This document shows positions 36,250 to 49,647 of a stretch of 64,000 bases of DNA, piece after piece (position 1 is the stretch's first letter; each line of letters starts with the position of its first letter). The stretch covers positions 6,965,222-7,029,221 of the forward strand of contig NW_006494931.1 in the NCBI RefSeq assembly GCF_000471905.2, read 5' to 3'. Made by a program: the position numbers and the translations under genes. Under the pieces are notes generated by a model. The model was not told the DNA's origin. It was given only the letters and a program-made list of their open reading frames with translations, and did no database searches. This DNA is from Amborella trichopoda (Eukaryota > Streptophyta > Magnoliopsida > Amborellales > Amborellaceae).

Positions 36250-39200
36250 CCGGGCATTGTCATACAAGGAGAAACTATCAATCATCTTATTGATCTTTGT
36301 GCTGCACACTACAGAAGAAGTCTTAGTGCCTTGGACACGCTCCTTCAGTTCTGCCACAGTTTGAGTATCTTTTTCCATCACCATAGTTTCCGAATCAATT
36401 GTGCCATGGAGTTCGGACAAATCTTCAACCAACGAGGCTTCCATGGCCCTCATCTAAACCATCTCCGTCTCAAGGCCAGCAAATTCCTATTTCAGTATTC
36501 ACATCTCGTCTTTGATTTCGATCAATATCTTGAAGCATCCTTTTGCCTCTCTCTTGAGATCCTGCTGACAGTCAGTTATCGTGGCCTTCTCGATGCAAGC
36601 AGCTATCATCTCACGATGCGCAAGATCGAATCTTCCAAGAAGGATAGCAGGCTATTTTCTTCCTCATGATGTAGCACCGCCAACAGCCAGCTCTCCAACT
36701 CGTTTAGAGTTGCATTAAAATGGGAAAGCACTTTTGGTGCACTCCCAACTGCGGTGGTCGCAGCAAACTCCTTCAGTCTTATCAAAGCTTCACTTAGCTC
36801 GTTGAAAGGAAATTCCCTTAGGCTCTGAAGGCTTGCTCGAAGCATGCCTATAATCATGTTAGAAACCCCTCTAAAAATGGGCCTAGATGGCTCTGTTGGG
36901 ATTACTACTGCTGAAGAAGCCTCAACCTGCCAGAGTTCTCCAATGTCAGCCTCCCTACCTTGACCTACTCCCATGGCGACCTCTACTTTAGTCCCAACAG
37001 GCTATGAAGAAACTTGTTCCCCTTGCTCTTCATCTGCACTTCATCATTAGCAAGTTCAAGAACCGCCTCCTCTACAACCAATTCAGCTCTAGCCATGGCT
37101 TCTTCCATTTTCCTTGCACCTTCAACGGCCAGAACCTCAGCCACGAAGAACTTGGTCCCATCATCTTCATGACTTGGGACCATGGAGGCAGGAACCTCTC
37201 GGTGCCCAGGTGCATCATAAATTACAGACTCTTCTCCTTGAGTCATAGTCCCTGCCTCTATCGGGGCACTGAGCTCCTGATGCACAGAGGCCACATCAAC
37301 ATCAGATTCCCTTCCTGGAACAGTTTCTTCGGTACCTAGTGCCTCATCAGTACTAGTCCGAGCTGCCTCTGACTTAAGGACTACGCTTGTATTTACCACC
37401 ACAAGATCCGGAGTCACCTCCTGATCAGAAGCAATGACAATGGGCTCAGAGCAGCTGGAGTCGGCTGCCTCTGTTTCTAAAGAAAAAGAAGACAATTCAG
37501 GAGAAGCAAAAGGTGGTCTAGAGACCACAAAGGGTGATACTGGGGGAGTTCCTAAAAGATCAAAAGAGGAAGAGCTACCTCCTAGTTCTGACATCATAGG
37601 AAGGTTGACACTCTTGTGCCTCCGAGTATGCCCACTAACTGAAGATGATGCAAGAGTATCGGCAGCAGTCGAGCTCTTTCTTTTCTTCCCCCTGCCAAAG
37701 TAGGAGCGGTTGCTTCAGATCCACCTCCCTGAGAAGGGCCTCCAGCCAATTACTATGGGGACCACTCTCGATTAGGGCGTTCAAGTCTTGTGGGGGACAC
37801 TTTTCATAGCCAGGGACATGTTCCCCCTCATCCCACTCGAAGATGGAGCTAAACTTATCGACGACGCTCCCAGTCCTCATCTTTATTGCAATAAAAATTG
37901 ACGAGGTCTCATCATCTGCCATCTCGCGTGGAAGCCCTAAAGCTCGCCAGTTAGAGGGATAATCTAAGACAGATACCGCTTCAGAAGTAGGAGCATCCGC
38001 CAGTCTCCTTTGCCTGGTATCCTGACGTCAGTTACCGTTCGCCCCTTTCCATGGGTGATCTTTTTTCCAATATCCCTTGCTGGTGATTCTCCATTAGTTT
38101 ACCTAGGCCTTGGTCGTTTGGACCCTCTTGCCAAGGTGAGGTAATACATATTTGCTGGTTTCTGTCATCTCTAGACAGATAGACCAAGCGCTCTGGCAGC
38201 CAGTACTCATGGAAAGTTCCAAAATCTGCCGTCTTCACCTTGCGCACCCTACTCCGACGGCTTTCAAAAAACACCGAGAAGGGGCAGCCTTGATCACACT
38301 CATGTTGATGGGTGAAGCAGTGGGGGAAAATACCCCTCTAATCTAACATTGTGCAGATTTCAATAAGGTAGAACTCCCCCTATAATGCTTAGGATGAACA
38401 CGAGCTCCTTAATTGTTGTTGGAGTGTCGTCTAGCTTCTTCCCTAACTCATCCATGAAAGCCCGGTCGGTGAAGCTCCCGACCGGGAGGGGGACCTGCCT
38501 CATGTTCAAAGAGTCATTCCCAAATAGACGCCGAGCCTCCCTTGAGGTATGAAAGATAGTCCTGTAGTTGGCAATCCTCATCAAGAAGGGCCACAGTTTA
38601 TTTCCTAAGATGCCTCACATAGGTTTCAAGGAAATAGACCCCTAGCCACCCGTACACGTAATGCGCAGGGAATGGAGTTTTGAAATCCCCAGGAAATGCC
38701 TCTTCTCCTATAATGCCATTCCCTCCCTCTTTTCCCTTGTAGGCCTTTCCACAAGAGATGGCCCCCAAGCCATGGTAAATGTTACACAAGACTGGCTGAG
38801 TAGGGCATACTCATGCTCTCTTGCCATATCGCATGCCACATACAGTACGCCTGGACGGATGTCATCCCCCCAGCCAGGGAGCACAAATTTGCACAAACAT
38901 AAGGCCAAATACACGGCGTAGAAGACACAGTCACCATCGGTCTCGAGTTGATATACAGGAGGCGTCTCTTTTACAACTGCCTTCCCTTTTCCCTTTGGAG
39001 TGCCCTAACCACCCTCGGGATAATCCCCAAAAACGAATTTCATCCATTCCGTGAAGGTGACCCTGCCATTGCCAGACCAGGAGGAAATCAACAGGTATGC
39101 CTCAAAGATCTTTTGAAGACTGGCAGGTGGCTCTTCATCCCCTAAGTTAGCACCACCGAAGATGACCGAGTTTGGGGGCACGAACTTGTCATACATAGCC

Positions 39201-39802
39201 CCGATCATCGGGAGACCTCCAATAAAATGAAGATCTAGTAAAGAGATTCATTCTTCTCGATGTCTAAGAAGCAAGGTATTACTAACAAGGCTCCACATCT
39301 CCAGTGACACCTTTACTGTGTTGGAGCAACAATCATAGTAGCTGCCCGAACACTGGACCGCTGTAAATAGTGAAGCACGTTCAAGAGTACTTCTGTACCA
39401 CTCCAATACCTTTGCAGTCCAGGAAGAGTATCCCTTCAAGTATTGGTGCTCGCCTTGAATTCAGAGGCCTTTTGCTGATCACACTAGTAGTCCCTTTGCA
39501 TGTACCAATCGTTTCCCTATGATAGGAAAGTTCTCCATGGCAGCTATGTTCCTATACATGCAATGAAGAAGTACCACTCCTTCTTTAGTACTGATGTTGC
39601 CGTCATTGCCCTCACGTACTTTGAAACAAACAGAGTTAGTAATGAAAGTGACACTGAGGGGTCACTCTGGTTCGCATACTGGCTGGGTCAGACAAATGGG
39701 CTCACCCCTTGATAAAACCTCGCTTGTAAAATCACAGGCGTCGATTTTGCCCTCCCTTGGAAACCTCTTCACATCAAGAATTTAGTAAGAAGAGCCAACC
39801 AT
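36250..39802 (-). pseudogene. Plant mobile domain (PMD)-like antisense ORF, copy 1
   Basis: Conceptual start ATG at 39802 (MVGSSY), matching copy 2 (MAESSY at 54921). In order on the minus strand: an N-terminal segment (39000-39802) with RVTFTEWMKFVFGDYPEGG near its end; a PMD-like core (38360-38960) with YLALCLCKFVLPG, GVLYVACDMA, MCNIYHGLGAISCG and FPAHYVYGWLGVYF; a charged linker (37630-38280); a Ser/Glu/Pro-rich part (36983-37597, GGSSSSFDLLGTPPVSP); and a C-terminal coiled-coil-like part (36250-36970) ending near INKMIDSFSLYDNA. The CKF(V)xP, IYxGL and HYxYxWL words resemble PF10536-type proteins. Stops and frameshifts make it non-coding now. It opposes the orientation of the gag-protease genes of its presumed element. 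Confidence 0.65.
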
Positions 39803-41590
39803 TATAAAGGGCTTAGTGGTTTTACTCCCAAAAGTTGCTAAGACACTGGATCAACGCCGGCTGAGTTTGCCAACACTTAGTGCTTGTTATGTTTTCTAAT
39901 ACTTAGCGCTGACTATGTCTTCTAATACTTAGTGCCGGCTGCTACTGCTAACCCTTAGTGCCGGCTACGTCCGCCAACTCTCAACGCCGGTTGAGCTTGT
40001 CAATGCTCAGCATCGGTTGCATGACAATGGCTAGCGCTGGCTTAGTCTGTCAACGCTCAGTGCCGATTGAGCTTGTCAATGCCCAACACAGGTTGTGTGC
40101 CAATGGTTAGCATCGGCTGAGTCTGTCAACACTCAGTGCTGGATGAGATTGTCAATTCCCAATGCCAATCGTGTCCACCAAAGGCCAGTTCCGGCTGTGA
40201 TCGAATTCTGACACTTGCCACGAAACCTAATCATGACATCTTGAACTCAGTTGTGACGACAGACAACCGCAGCCACGTCCTTTAGCACCACGTGACACAC
40301 AAGAGAATTCCAATCATCACCACGTCTCGCTGCCCCACTTGAAACATGAACGAGGTAACCGTACACCTTCCCTGCTAGGGTTCACCTCCCGCAACCATAC
40401 AACTTCCTTGCGATGGTCTGCCTTCAGTAACCGTTCGTTTCCCTGGACCTTTCAGTTTCTGTCTGAACTCCCTTGCCATTCTCAAACAACCTCTGAAAAA
40501 TCACTACAACCCTCAGGAAACCCATTAAAACTCCTCGAAAGATTCCCAAGACATGCGAAATGCCGACCATTGCACTTCCCGCCTTTTCCACCTTCAAAAT
40601 ACCACGGTCGGAGCTCTTCCCTCCACTGAAAAGTCCTCTGTGCTAAAAACTTCCTCTGTAACTTCACCAAATTCTTAGCAAAGTCTGCTCGTAGAAGGCG
40701 TTCCCCAAAAAAAACCATCGGGAATCCCACTGCTTGCCGCACCCTCTCCTCACCTTTAACAAAAAAAAAAATTAAGTTTTTTTTACCCTTGGTGAAAAGC
40801 GAAGAAAAAGAGGTCTTGCCCCCCTTTTGTGGTCTTCACTACCCTCGAACACCCCTCACAAATTGCGAATCCCAGTCATGTCTAAGGGAAGCAAGAAGAC
40901 GATGGGTCTGAACGGGTCAGACTCAGGTCGTGACTCAAGTATCAATCCATTCCCATCGCCGGTTGACTTGGCACAGGGTGAATTCCAATCAACCTTAACG
41001 CCGATTGACTTGGCTCTAGGTGAATTTCAAACAACCTTAGTGCCAGTTTAATTAACGCTGATTATATTCAAATAATGTCACAACTCGTTCACAGCGTCAG
41101 ATGAGTTTTAACAACCCAGCAACGGTTGTGTGTTTGAGAACTCAACGTCAGTTGAACACTCGCAAGAAACAATTATTAATACACCTGGCACCGACTGTGT
41201 TTCAAGTCGTCTAATGTCGCCCATTTCCAGTTGAAGCCATGTATGTCCCACCATTATCCCTAGTGGAGTTGCACCCAAGCCATGACCTATCATCCAAGTT
41301 AAGGTATTCTTACGTCTTCAATTCCCGATGGGTCTGTTTCACCCTAATCTATCTTATCCCCAGGGAGTCGGGTTACCTATCATAAGTCAATTCTCCATAT
41401 AGTCTCATCTTTCACCTCAAGGAGCCATGCTTTCCCACCTAAGCCCTAGTGAAGTTCGCTTCTGTTCGCTATCCTTCGCTGGGCCACCACCTCCATCTTA
41501 GCCCTTTGATTGTGTACGAAGTTAACCATTTTATCCCCAGGGAGTTGGATTTCCATCCATAGACCTATTCCCCATGGAGCTCTACCTACA
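39803..41590. other. GCGCCGG-motif cluster and upstream flank of PMD-like copy 1
   Basis: 39840-40200 is a degenerate short repeat around CTTAGTGCCGGCT and GTCAACGCTCAG, roughly 30-40 bp apart. 40300-40760 matches 26000-26740 inverted, and 55310-55640 more weakly. 40860-40970 has a plus-strand ATG (MSKGSKKTMG) that aligns with one at 55857 (MSKKAKRQW). 40970-41180 repeats the GCGCCGG-type motif (CGCCGGTTGACTTGG). 41240-41590 holds CCCCAGGGAGTCGG phrases. No established gene. Confidence 0.65.
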
Positions 41591-42400
41591 TGGAGACCTA
41601 GTCTTGGTCCGTGTTGTACGACCCTAAATTGCACAGCCTCGATCAGTGCAGCACGATCCTAAACTACAAAGCCTTGGTTTGTGTTGTACCACCCTAAATT
41701 GCACAGCCTCAATCCGGGTTGTACGACCCTAAACTGCACAGCCTCGGTTCGTGCTGGACGACCCAAAACTGCACAGCCTCGGCCCGTGCTGCATGACCCT
41801 AAACTGCATAGCCTCACTCCGTGCTGCACGACCTTAAACTACATAGCCTCTGTCCGTGCTACAGGGCCCTAAATTGCACAGCCTCAATCCATGCTGCATG
41901 ACCCTAAATTGCACAGCCTCAATCCGTGCTGCCGGACCCTAAACTACACAGCCTCAGTCCGAGCTGCACAACCCTAAACTCCGCAGCCCAGGTCAAGCTG
42001 CACGACCCTAAAACTCCATGGTCGGAACTATATGTCCTTAAAATGTAGAGGAGGTCTAGTTTCATGACCCTAAACTGCACGATCGTAGTTCTACGACTTT
42101 AAACTGTATAACCATGGTCCAAACTATATGACCTTAAACTGTAGCAGATGTCTAGTTGCACGACCTAAACTGCACGGTCTTTGTTGTATGACTATACACA
42201 GCATAACCATGGTCCAACCTATATACCTTAAACTGTAGCGGAGATCTAGTTGCATGACCTTAAATTGCACGGTCCTAGTTGTATGACTTTAAAATGCATA
42301 ACCACGGTCCAGCTGTATGACATTAGACCATAGTGCACGTCCAAGCCAGATGGTGATAAACTGCTTCGCACAGGTCTAGGAAGTATGACCATAAACTCAC
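41591..42400 (-). repeat. 35-bp minisatellite (CCCTAAA-bearing), about 12 units plus degenerate units
   Basis: Inverted copy of the array at 24253-25060. Units read ACGACCCTAAATTGCACAGC then CTCGGTCCGTGCTGC, with a 35-bp period to about 42010. 42010-42400 continues with diverged units around GACCTTAAACTG, as in 23930-24252. Confidence 0.9.
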
Positions 42401-43880
42401 CCCCACATATGCGCACATGCCTTTACGTGCACTTTCACGGATGCCTTCCCTAACCTACCTATTACTGTGCACGCGCCACCTTCATTACCTCCCCAATGTG
42501 TTCATTCATTCTATCACTATACCTCATTCCCCAGTGAGTATCACCCATGCTCACAAAACAGTGAACTATCCCACCATCCATACTCATTGTAAGTTAGCGG
42601 GGCACCATTTTTCACCCACATTTCATACGTCATCCCTCTATCATAGGTAGCCTCTTGCCATCTTCCCAAGTGAGTCAAACCACCACCATACTCACTCCAT
42701 GGCCTCCCTAAACTGCCATTCATCACCACCACGGTCTAGCTGTATGACCTTAAACCATAGTACACGTTCTGGTTACATGACGTTAAACTGTTTCGTACAG
42801 GTCCCGGAGGCATGACCTTAAACATGTTTCACAAAAAAAAAATGATGAAATAACGGGCATGGTGTATACCTTAACAAAGGAATGCTATGAATAAAAATGA
42901 TGGACAGGCATGGTCATGAAACCATGAATAAAAGAGTTCCGTGAATAAAACAAACCGGGCACGGTGAAAACCCGAAAGCGCATCATGAGTAAAAATGGAA
43001 GAAAAGGGTGGACATGGCCATAAAGTCATGGGAAAAAGAGCCCCAAAATAAAAAAAAAGATTGGTGAAAACCATCTCTATGGCACCGATTCCCAAGTTCA
43101 AACAAAAATTCGCAAAGGACTCTTGGACCAATAAACAGGTTGATGTAGCACTCGTCTAAACAGGCGACTTCAGCCCTCAATCAAACGAAGAAAATCCTTG
43201 GTATCACAATGCTACGAATCAAAAAATACGAGATTCAAGAAAAAGATTCCAACAGCCTGAGTCCAGTTGCAAAAGGACTCGAAAGACAGTAGACTCGCCA
43301 AGACAGCAAGACAAGTCTCATGAGGAAGAACATTATTTCCACAAGGTCACAAACACACTCTAGAAAAAAACACTAAAAAGGCAAGAAACTGACAAAACCA
43401 GGGCAAAACCTGCCAGAGCCTTCAGCTCACCTAGTCGGTAGGCCAAGACCTTCAGGATTGGCTAATAAAACTGACCCTAACTGGACCTAGTATACGAGAC
43501 CGACAGTGGTACTTTGATCATCAAAAGCAAACCTGGTGTAGCAACAAACAGTGCCGATCAAAAGCAAACAAATGAACCCAGACCAAATGGGAACAATGCC
43601 CTTGAACATGGCACTCAATTACCAGACAGGCCTGATTCTGACTGATGAGGTCCGTACAACATCCTTAGCTTCAAAATCACAAACGGTTTTCTTGAGGGTG
43701 AGGACTTCGACAAGATCCTTCAAAAAAGTCTTTTCTCCCCCTAAAGTCTCCATGGACGGACCCGCAAACAATGCATCCCTACTTCTAAGCATCCTAGTTA
43801 CACCATTACATGAATCTCCTTGGCGTTTACGTGGTCTTGTGGCTAGGAAGAAAAACAGAAAAACCGAAGGAAATTTTGAA
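42401..43880. other. Terminal non-coding block, copy at 42.4-43.9 kb
   Basis: Collinear with 56840-58140. 42840-43030 has the ATGAGTAAAAATGG and GGGCATGGT words also found at 23285-23470 inverted. 43080-43260 matches 57170-57345. 43540-43880 matches 57870-58135. The small minus-strand ORF 43619-43927 (PSMETLGGEKTFLKDLVEVL) has an equivalent at 57931-58116 (PSVETLGGEETFLRDSVEVL). The two align as peptides, but the whole DNA block aligns too, so selection on protein is not shown. Confidence 0.6.
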
Positions 43881-45300
43881 TGATTGTTCTTCTCGCTTCT
43901 CTTGAAGCACAATAATCGGCAGGGCAAGCTGTTTGAACATATTTTTCAGCACCTTGGTCCCTGCTAGGAAGCAGGTCACTAAAGCCTACAAAACAGTGGA
44001 AATTCTTGACAGTCTAATAATGGCCCCAAAATTGGTCAATATCTTCATCAGCACTTGAAAAGACCACCTTCCAATTGCATCATGATCAGATATGTTTAAA
44101 GCACTGAATACAAAGAAACAATTTTAGCAAAATTCGTCTCTAGCACCCTGAAATGGACCTTGTAACTAGAGTAGTACTTTTAGTGCATCAAACCGCTGTA
44201 GGACTACCGTCATTAGATCTGGCATGGTCGAAAACCCGTATGGGTTAAGATCCAACTTAATCAAGAACTTCAAGACAAAGTTATGGGTAAAATACCGAAA
44301 AGGGGTAGACCGCATACTATTCCCATGTGGCGTCACTGCATCAAAATACCATTAAAGGTGGTTATCTTTATAGTCATGGACAGTCACTTTCGGGACCTAT
44401 AAATCACTCGTTCCATGTCAGATCGCTCAAAAATTTGGGGAGCATATTCGTCTCGTCAAGACAAGTAATTCGATATGTGGTATGCCTTGTGACAACGCCC
44501 GAGCAGAGAGAAAAACTAAATGAAAGTCACTGATCAATGAAGGAAGTTGCAGAAAATTAAGCAACATCATGCCTCTTTCGAGCAACCAGATCACGACGCT
44601 CGCATACCCGATCGGCATGAAACCAATTGCATTATGTGCATGAGGTCTGTGGCTATCTTTGGACCGAACCTAGCATATGATGAACGGTTGGTTTTAACAC
44701 ATGAAGGTGCCAAAGTTGCTGTAAATTTTGGCTTCCGAATTTCAAGATTTCGATCAAAAAACTCAAGACAAAATCTTCATTCAGACACGAAATCAAGCTA
44801 CGTTTGTCGCAACGTGATCGTAACGGCATGCTCAGTGTGATTCAATGAAAAAATCACAAAGAAACATCAAGGAGCGAGCGCACAATTGATCTAAAGTTTT
44901 CAAGATTCATCCATAATTCATGTCTCATGATCATGGCTCAAAAACATGAGTCACGGCTCAATGTTGGTATCAAATGATCGTCATGCCGAGCCCTACTAGA
45001 AAACAATAATCTTTCGATCAAATGGGCATCAGAATGACCCCGGGTCAGCAACTAAAGATCACGCAAGTTCTCGGGCAGCAGTAGGGACTGTTTTGGAGAT
45101 CCACATATTGTTAGGTAGGGGCAAAACAATCATTTTGCACCCATTTTTAAAATTTCTTTAACTTTAATTAAATTGTAATTATCTTCAATTCTAACTAGCT
45201 TTTGGTTGTACACCCACGTTTTAGCCCAATTCTATATAAACATGCAAAGCTAAATTGTAAAAAACCTTCGGTTCATTTATCATTGATTCAACAAAATTTC
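43881..45300 (+). repeat. LTR-like promoter region, copy 1
   Basis: Aligns by eye with 59840-61160. Shared landmarks are CTTCTCGCTTCTCT then GAAGC, GGGCAAG with TTGTT or CTGTT, a GTGTGGCTTCACTG / GTGTGGCGTCACTG-type phrase, and a TATA box with downstream TTGTAAA and AAACCTT. The position after the non-coding tail block and before gag-protease suits an LTR. TG/CA borders could not be fixed. ORFs inside are short and unrelated. Confidence 0.5.
45233..45240 (+). promoter_or_regulatory. TATA box in LTR-like region, copy 1
   Basis: TATATAAA in the context CTATATAAACATGC, followed about 30 bp later by a region that in copy 2 is also conserved. Its equivalent is at 61077. The matched position in two diverged copies supports a promoter, presumably for element transcription on the plus strand. 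Confidence 0.55.
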
Positions 45301-46780
45301 CATTCTTGTAGAAGTTCTTGGGTATGTCTTAGAGAGAGAGAGGAGAAAGAAGAACAGAGCTTTTTGGGTAGGTAACTTTCTCTCTCCTCCCCTCTTTCTC
45401 ATCTCTATCTCTTATTCTCTGCTCCTCTTTGTCTCGTCTCTATCTCTTTCTCTCAACTCCCCTCTTTCTCTGTCCTCCCCTCTTTCTCATTTCTATCTCT
45501 ATCTCTCTTCTTCTCATCTCTATCCCCTTCTCTTTTATTGTAGTCGGTGAAGCTTAGCGCCGGTTGAATTTCTCTCTCTCCTTCTCTTCTATTGCAGTCA
45601 GTGAAGCCTAACGACGGTTGAAATTCTCTCTACTCTACTGTTGCAGTCAGCAAAGCCTAGCGCTTGCTGAATTTCTCTCTCTCTTTCTCTTCGATTGCAG
45701 TCGGTGAAGCTTAGCACGGGTTGTATTTCTCTCTCTCTCCTTCTCTTTTGTTGCAGTAGGCGAAGCCTAGCGTCGGTTGGATTTCACTCTCTCTTTCTCT
45801 TCTGTTACAATCGACGAAGCCTGACGTCAGGTGAATTTCTCTCTCTCCTTCTCTTCTGTTGCAATCAACGAAGCCTAACGCCGATTAGATTTCTCTCTCT
45901 TACTCTTCTATTATAGTCGGTGAAGTCTAGTGTAAGTTGGATTTCTCTCTCTCTCCTTCTCTTCTGTTGCAGTTGGTGAACCCTAGCACGGGCTGTATTT
46001 CTTTCTCTCCTTTTCTTTTGAAGCCAGTCAATGAAGCCTAGCATCGGATGGATTTCTCTCTGTCCTCTTCTATTACAATCGACGAAGCGTAGCACAGGCT
46101 GGATTTCTCTCTATCCCTCTCTTCCGCTGCAGTCGGTGCAGCCTAGCGCCGATTAGATTTCTCTCTCTCTTTTTCTGTCACAGTCGTCAAAGCCTAAAGC
46201 CAACTCAATCTCTCTCTCTTGCGCCTCTTCCATCACAACTGGCGCAAGCTTAGCGCTTGTTGGGTCTCTCATTTTCTCTTCTTCTAAAATAGTCGGCGAA
46301 GCCTAGTGCCAATCATGTTTTCTCTCTCTTCTCCTGACAGTTAGTGAAGCCTAGCACCGACTGTATTGTCTCTCTTCTCTTGACACAGTCGAAGAAGCCT
46401 AGCATCAACTGTTTTTTCTCTCTCTTCTTCTGACACAGTCAGTAAAGCCTAAAACCGATTGCATTTTCTCTCTCTTCTTCTGACATAGTCGACGAAGCCT
46501 AACGCCGACTGCATTTTCTCTCTTCTCCTGACAATCGGTGAAGCCTAGCACCGACAGTGTTTTCTTTCTCTTCTTCAGAGACAGTCCGTGAAGTCTTACG
46601 CCAATTGCATTTTCTCTCTCTTCTCCAAGCACAATAGGTGAAGCCTAGTGTCAACTGAGTCCTCTCTCTCATCTTCTCTGTATAACACAGTCCGTGAGGC
46701 CTAACGTCGACAGTGTTTTCTCTCTCTTCCTTCTAACACAGCCAACAATGCCTAGCAGCTACTGTGTCTTCCTTCCCTCT
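45301..46780 (+). repeat. CT-rich microsatellite and ~54-bp minisatellite
   Basis: 45301-45535 is TCTCTC-rich. From about 45535 to 46760 units alternate a GCAGTCGGTGAAGCCTAGCG / CCGGTTGAAT motif with a TTTCTCTCTCTC-type stretch. Landmarks at 45543, 45597, 45646, 45700 and 45756 give a variable 49-56-bp period and roughly 23 units. Minus-strand ORFs 45865-46095 and 46405-46632 are readings of the repeat. Confidence 0.9.
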
Positions 46781-47639
46781 CTCTCTTTTACTCTCCCGCT
46801 TTTCATACTCTTCTCTTTCTTTCTTCTCCCTCCCTCCATCTATTCTCTTCTTCTCTTACTTCATTTCTTATTCTTTCCTCATAACCATCTTTCTATTGCT
46901 CTTTCATGCGACTAAGAGGGCTTGAGGTTAGCCTCTCATGGCAGTCTTATTGTCTAGCCATAATGTTGTTGTGCCAGGATTACTTAGCCCGCTTTATTGC
47001 CACAACAGACTAACTATCGTGCCTAGCTAATTGGTATTGGTAATGGTGTCTAGTAGTAATCTTGTGAGTCGGTCTTAGTTATTGAGCATATTTTACTACC
47101 ACGTCAGGCCAAATTATTTATCAGCTTAGTCACTTCTCTGATCCTCCCACTCAGTCGAATTCGTCTTTCCCTCGTCTTGTTTCTCTTGATTTTCTTTTTG
47201 AATGTGCATGCTTGTGTACGTTCATCAATGAGGAAAAGGATGAGGTCTTACCCACCTATCTTATAACCTTTGCCATATGTGTGTGATTACAGAAACAAGA
47301 AGAATACAAGGCCAAGGGCGGCGATTCCGAACCAGTTTTATTTCTGGGGGGCTTTCTTCGTGATCTAAGAGGGTGTCCACGTGAGCCAGCCTGAGTAAGC
47401 TTCGAACCCACATTAAATTCCTCTCTCACCGGTTGATAACACCTGCCCCCGGTCTTGAACGAGGCTCCCGAGAGAGTGATCTTAAAAATGTCTCGGGTCT
47501 TCCCTGGAAACCTAAGACGCGTGTCGCCCGATCTTCAAAAGGATCCGGAGGGCGAGATCAAGGCACCTAACCACACGCCACCATGGTGGGTCGCAACAAC
47601 CGTTTGCAAGCTCGAGAAACAATCGGGGCAATGGTAGCT
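46781..47639. other. Putative leader preceding the plus-strand gag-protease region
   Basis: 46781-47290 shows no gene or clear repeat. 47290-47590 aligns with 58255-58535 in the same orientation (GAATACA then GGCCAAGGG, GATTCCGAACC, TAAATTCCTCTCTCA, CGAG or TCGAGGCACCTAACCA). A short plus ORF (47455-47637) lies in this block and has no family resemblance. Confidence 0.5.
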
Positions 47640-47749
47640 CTCTGACTAACACCAGGGGAAACTAACAAAAATGAGTAATCAATGCAGCTGTCACGATCAA
47701 TGATCCAAAGAAGGCTCTCTCCCAGACATTGGACCTCTCCAAGGGTGTG

Positions 47750-49640
47750 AGCACAGCAAAGACAATGCCTCAGACAGGCAAGCAAAAATAGCCATACAAC
47801 TGAGTACCCCCACCTGCGAATCTTAATCAGGATGATTATTAGACCAGGCATAGGAAAGGGGTCTACCCTTTGAGAAGGAATGGGTCCCTATGTTATTCCG
47901 ATTATTATTAGAACATAACATGATCGAGCTTTCGAAGGCCAAGATCCTCGATCAAGTTGGACTCGATACCCAAGATAATTATTATGCTAACCACGCTTCA
48001 GATGACTGCTTCATGCTGAAAGACATTATCGAGGCTCTGATTCATAAGGGTCAGATCAAGCTTGAAGAACTAAAAAGGCATTCGGGGCAGTAGAAGCCTC
48101 CTTTATAGTAACAATCTAAGAGGAAGACGATGCCCCTGGTCTCCTTCACGCATTTGTCGTTATAATGCTTCAATAAGGTCTTATCACAATGAAACCGACA
48201 AGCCATCCCCAACTCCTTTCCTAGGGAACTGAGGACTGTTGGTGCCCATATCACTAGATATGGGGGTACTACCTGTGCGAATGTACCAGTTTCCATGATA
48301 TAATCACAAAGGAAATAGAGGAATGTCAAGATTCTTACAAAGTTCCAATAAGTGATCCCCAAGTCACTACTCCAATGCTGCAAGAGGGCCTCTTGACATA
48401 AGACCTTCGTAATAACAATTCAATTACTACCGAACCACCCTCGACTTCCCAACCATGGATAGTCCACCATGGGTGAAGTAGACTCAAGTCTTTTAGGCAA
48501 GATGCAATTGGCCAAGCTAGGGCTGTTCGCAAGCCGAGAGAGACCAATCAAGCACCACCTCAGAAAACCAGAAGGAGACTGGCACTAAGGGCTGCTCGTC
48601 AGAGAAACAAGATGGCTCAACTGCCAGTCGATAAGGAATTTCTTAGGCCCCTTCCCCCACTGCCAACTTTAATGGACTTTATCCCTGACACGATCTTCCT
48701 TCCTTCTATATTCCATCAAGAGGACATCCTCGAGTTATCCTCTTCTCAGATCACATCAAATGAGGATGACGACGTTAAAAGCACCCCCAACGATCTGAGC
48801 AGGGGAAAGACCTGAAAGGTTCCCTACACACGTCCAACCCTAGTGTTGACGTAAAAAGATGCCCAGATCGGTCCGATGAGGGGAACGACCTTAAAAGCCC
48901 CCCACCTTTTGACCTTTCTCCTTCTTCTTCGTCTACTTCTCATCATTCTTCCCCAATGTCTCCTGCAGGTGCAACCTTGAAATGTCCAGACTTCGAGGCT
49001 CTCGAGAGAGAATTCGAAGGAATCAACATAAGAAGAACGCAATGGAAGCGGTTGAAAAAGACACTGGCTCAAGCAGATGGATTCTTAACAGTTACTGATG
49101 CCCTGGCAGCTCGAACCATAGCAGAGCTACCTTCTTCAAAGAAGCACAAAAAGTCGAAGCTAAAGAAACCACAATGGCCCCTGAGCCCAACTTTGAGCAG
49201 AGACTGAAAGAATCAAGGGGGTAGAGCTTTTATTCTCAGGAGGCTTGTCATTTGGTGCAAATCTCAGGAGCATCACCCAGCACGGAGCAAATGAGCCTCA
49301 GATCGGGGAAGACGCTGCAACCTCCACCTCAAAAGTCAGGCACTTCGAAGTTTCCTAGTTCACCACTTTGCCCTAATCCAAATACCAATGTGCCTATCCT
49401 CTAGCTCTCTGAGCTCCTTCATAATCCAAATACCCCAAAAACTCCACCTATTCTCCAATTCCCTGGGATACCTCTTACTCAATCGCTTCCAAAACCTCAA
49501 ACCTCCATCTCCCAAACCAAGGCCGTTATGCAGTCAAGTCAGCCAACAGGCTCAAATAAACCTCTTTCAACCAAACCTGCTCCTCAACCTAGCATACCAC
49601 TCAAACCAGTGGCAAGATTAGGAGCATAAAGCCTTTACCA
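47750..49640 (+). pseudogene. gag: gag, C-terminal part, plus strand
   Basis: 47890-48093 reads LLEHNMIELSKAKILDQVGL then NYYANHASDDCFMLKDIIEA, the plant-gag zinc-knuckle-like segment, here missing its first Cys and the central residues but keeping the last Cys. 48956-49207 has FEALEREFEGINIRRTQWKR, TVTDAL and SSKKHKKSKLKK, matching the basic patch at 29583-29780. 49388-49621 is a Pro/Ser/Gln-rich spacer. The 110-aa minus-strand ORF at 48051-48383 is a shadow. Confidence 0.72.
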
Positions 49641-49647
49641 TGAGAAG

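Noticed and set aside
45865-46632. Minus-strand ORFs rich in RER/KRE as a coiled-coil protein
   Set aside because: They are readings of the 54-bp CT-rich minisatellite.
48051-48383. 110-codon minus-strand ORF
   Set aside because: It lies antisense within gag sequence collinear with the copy at 30.4-30.7 kb; a shadow.
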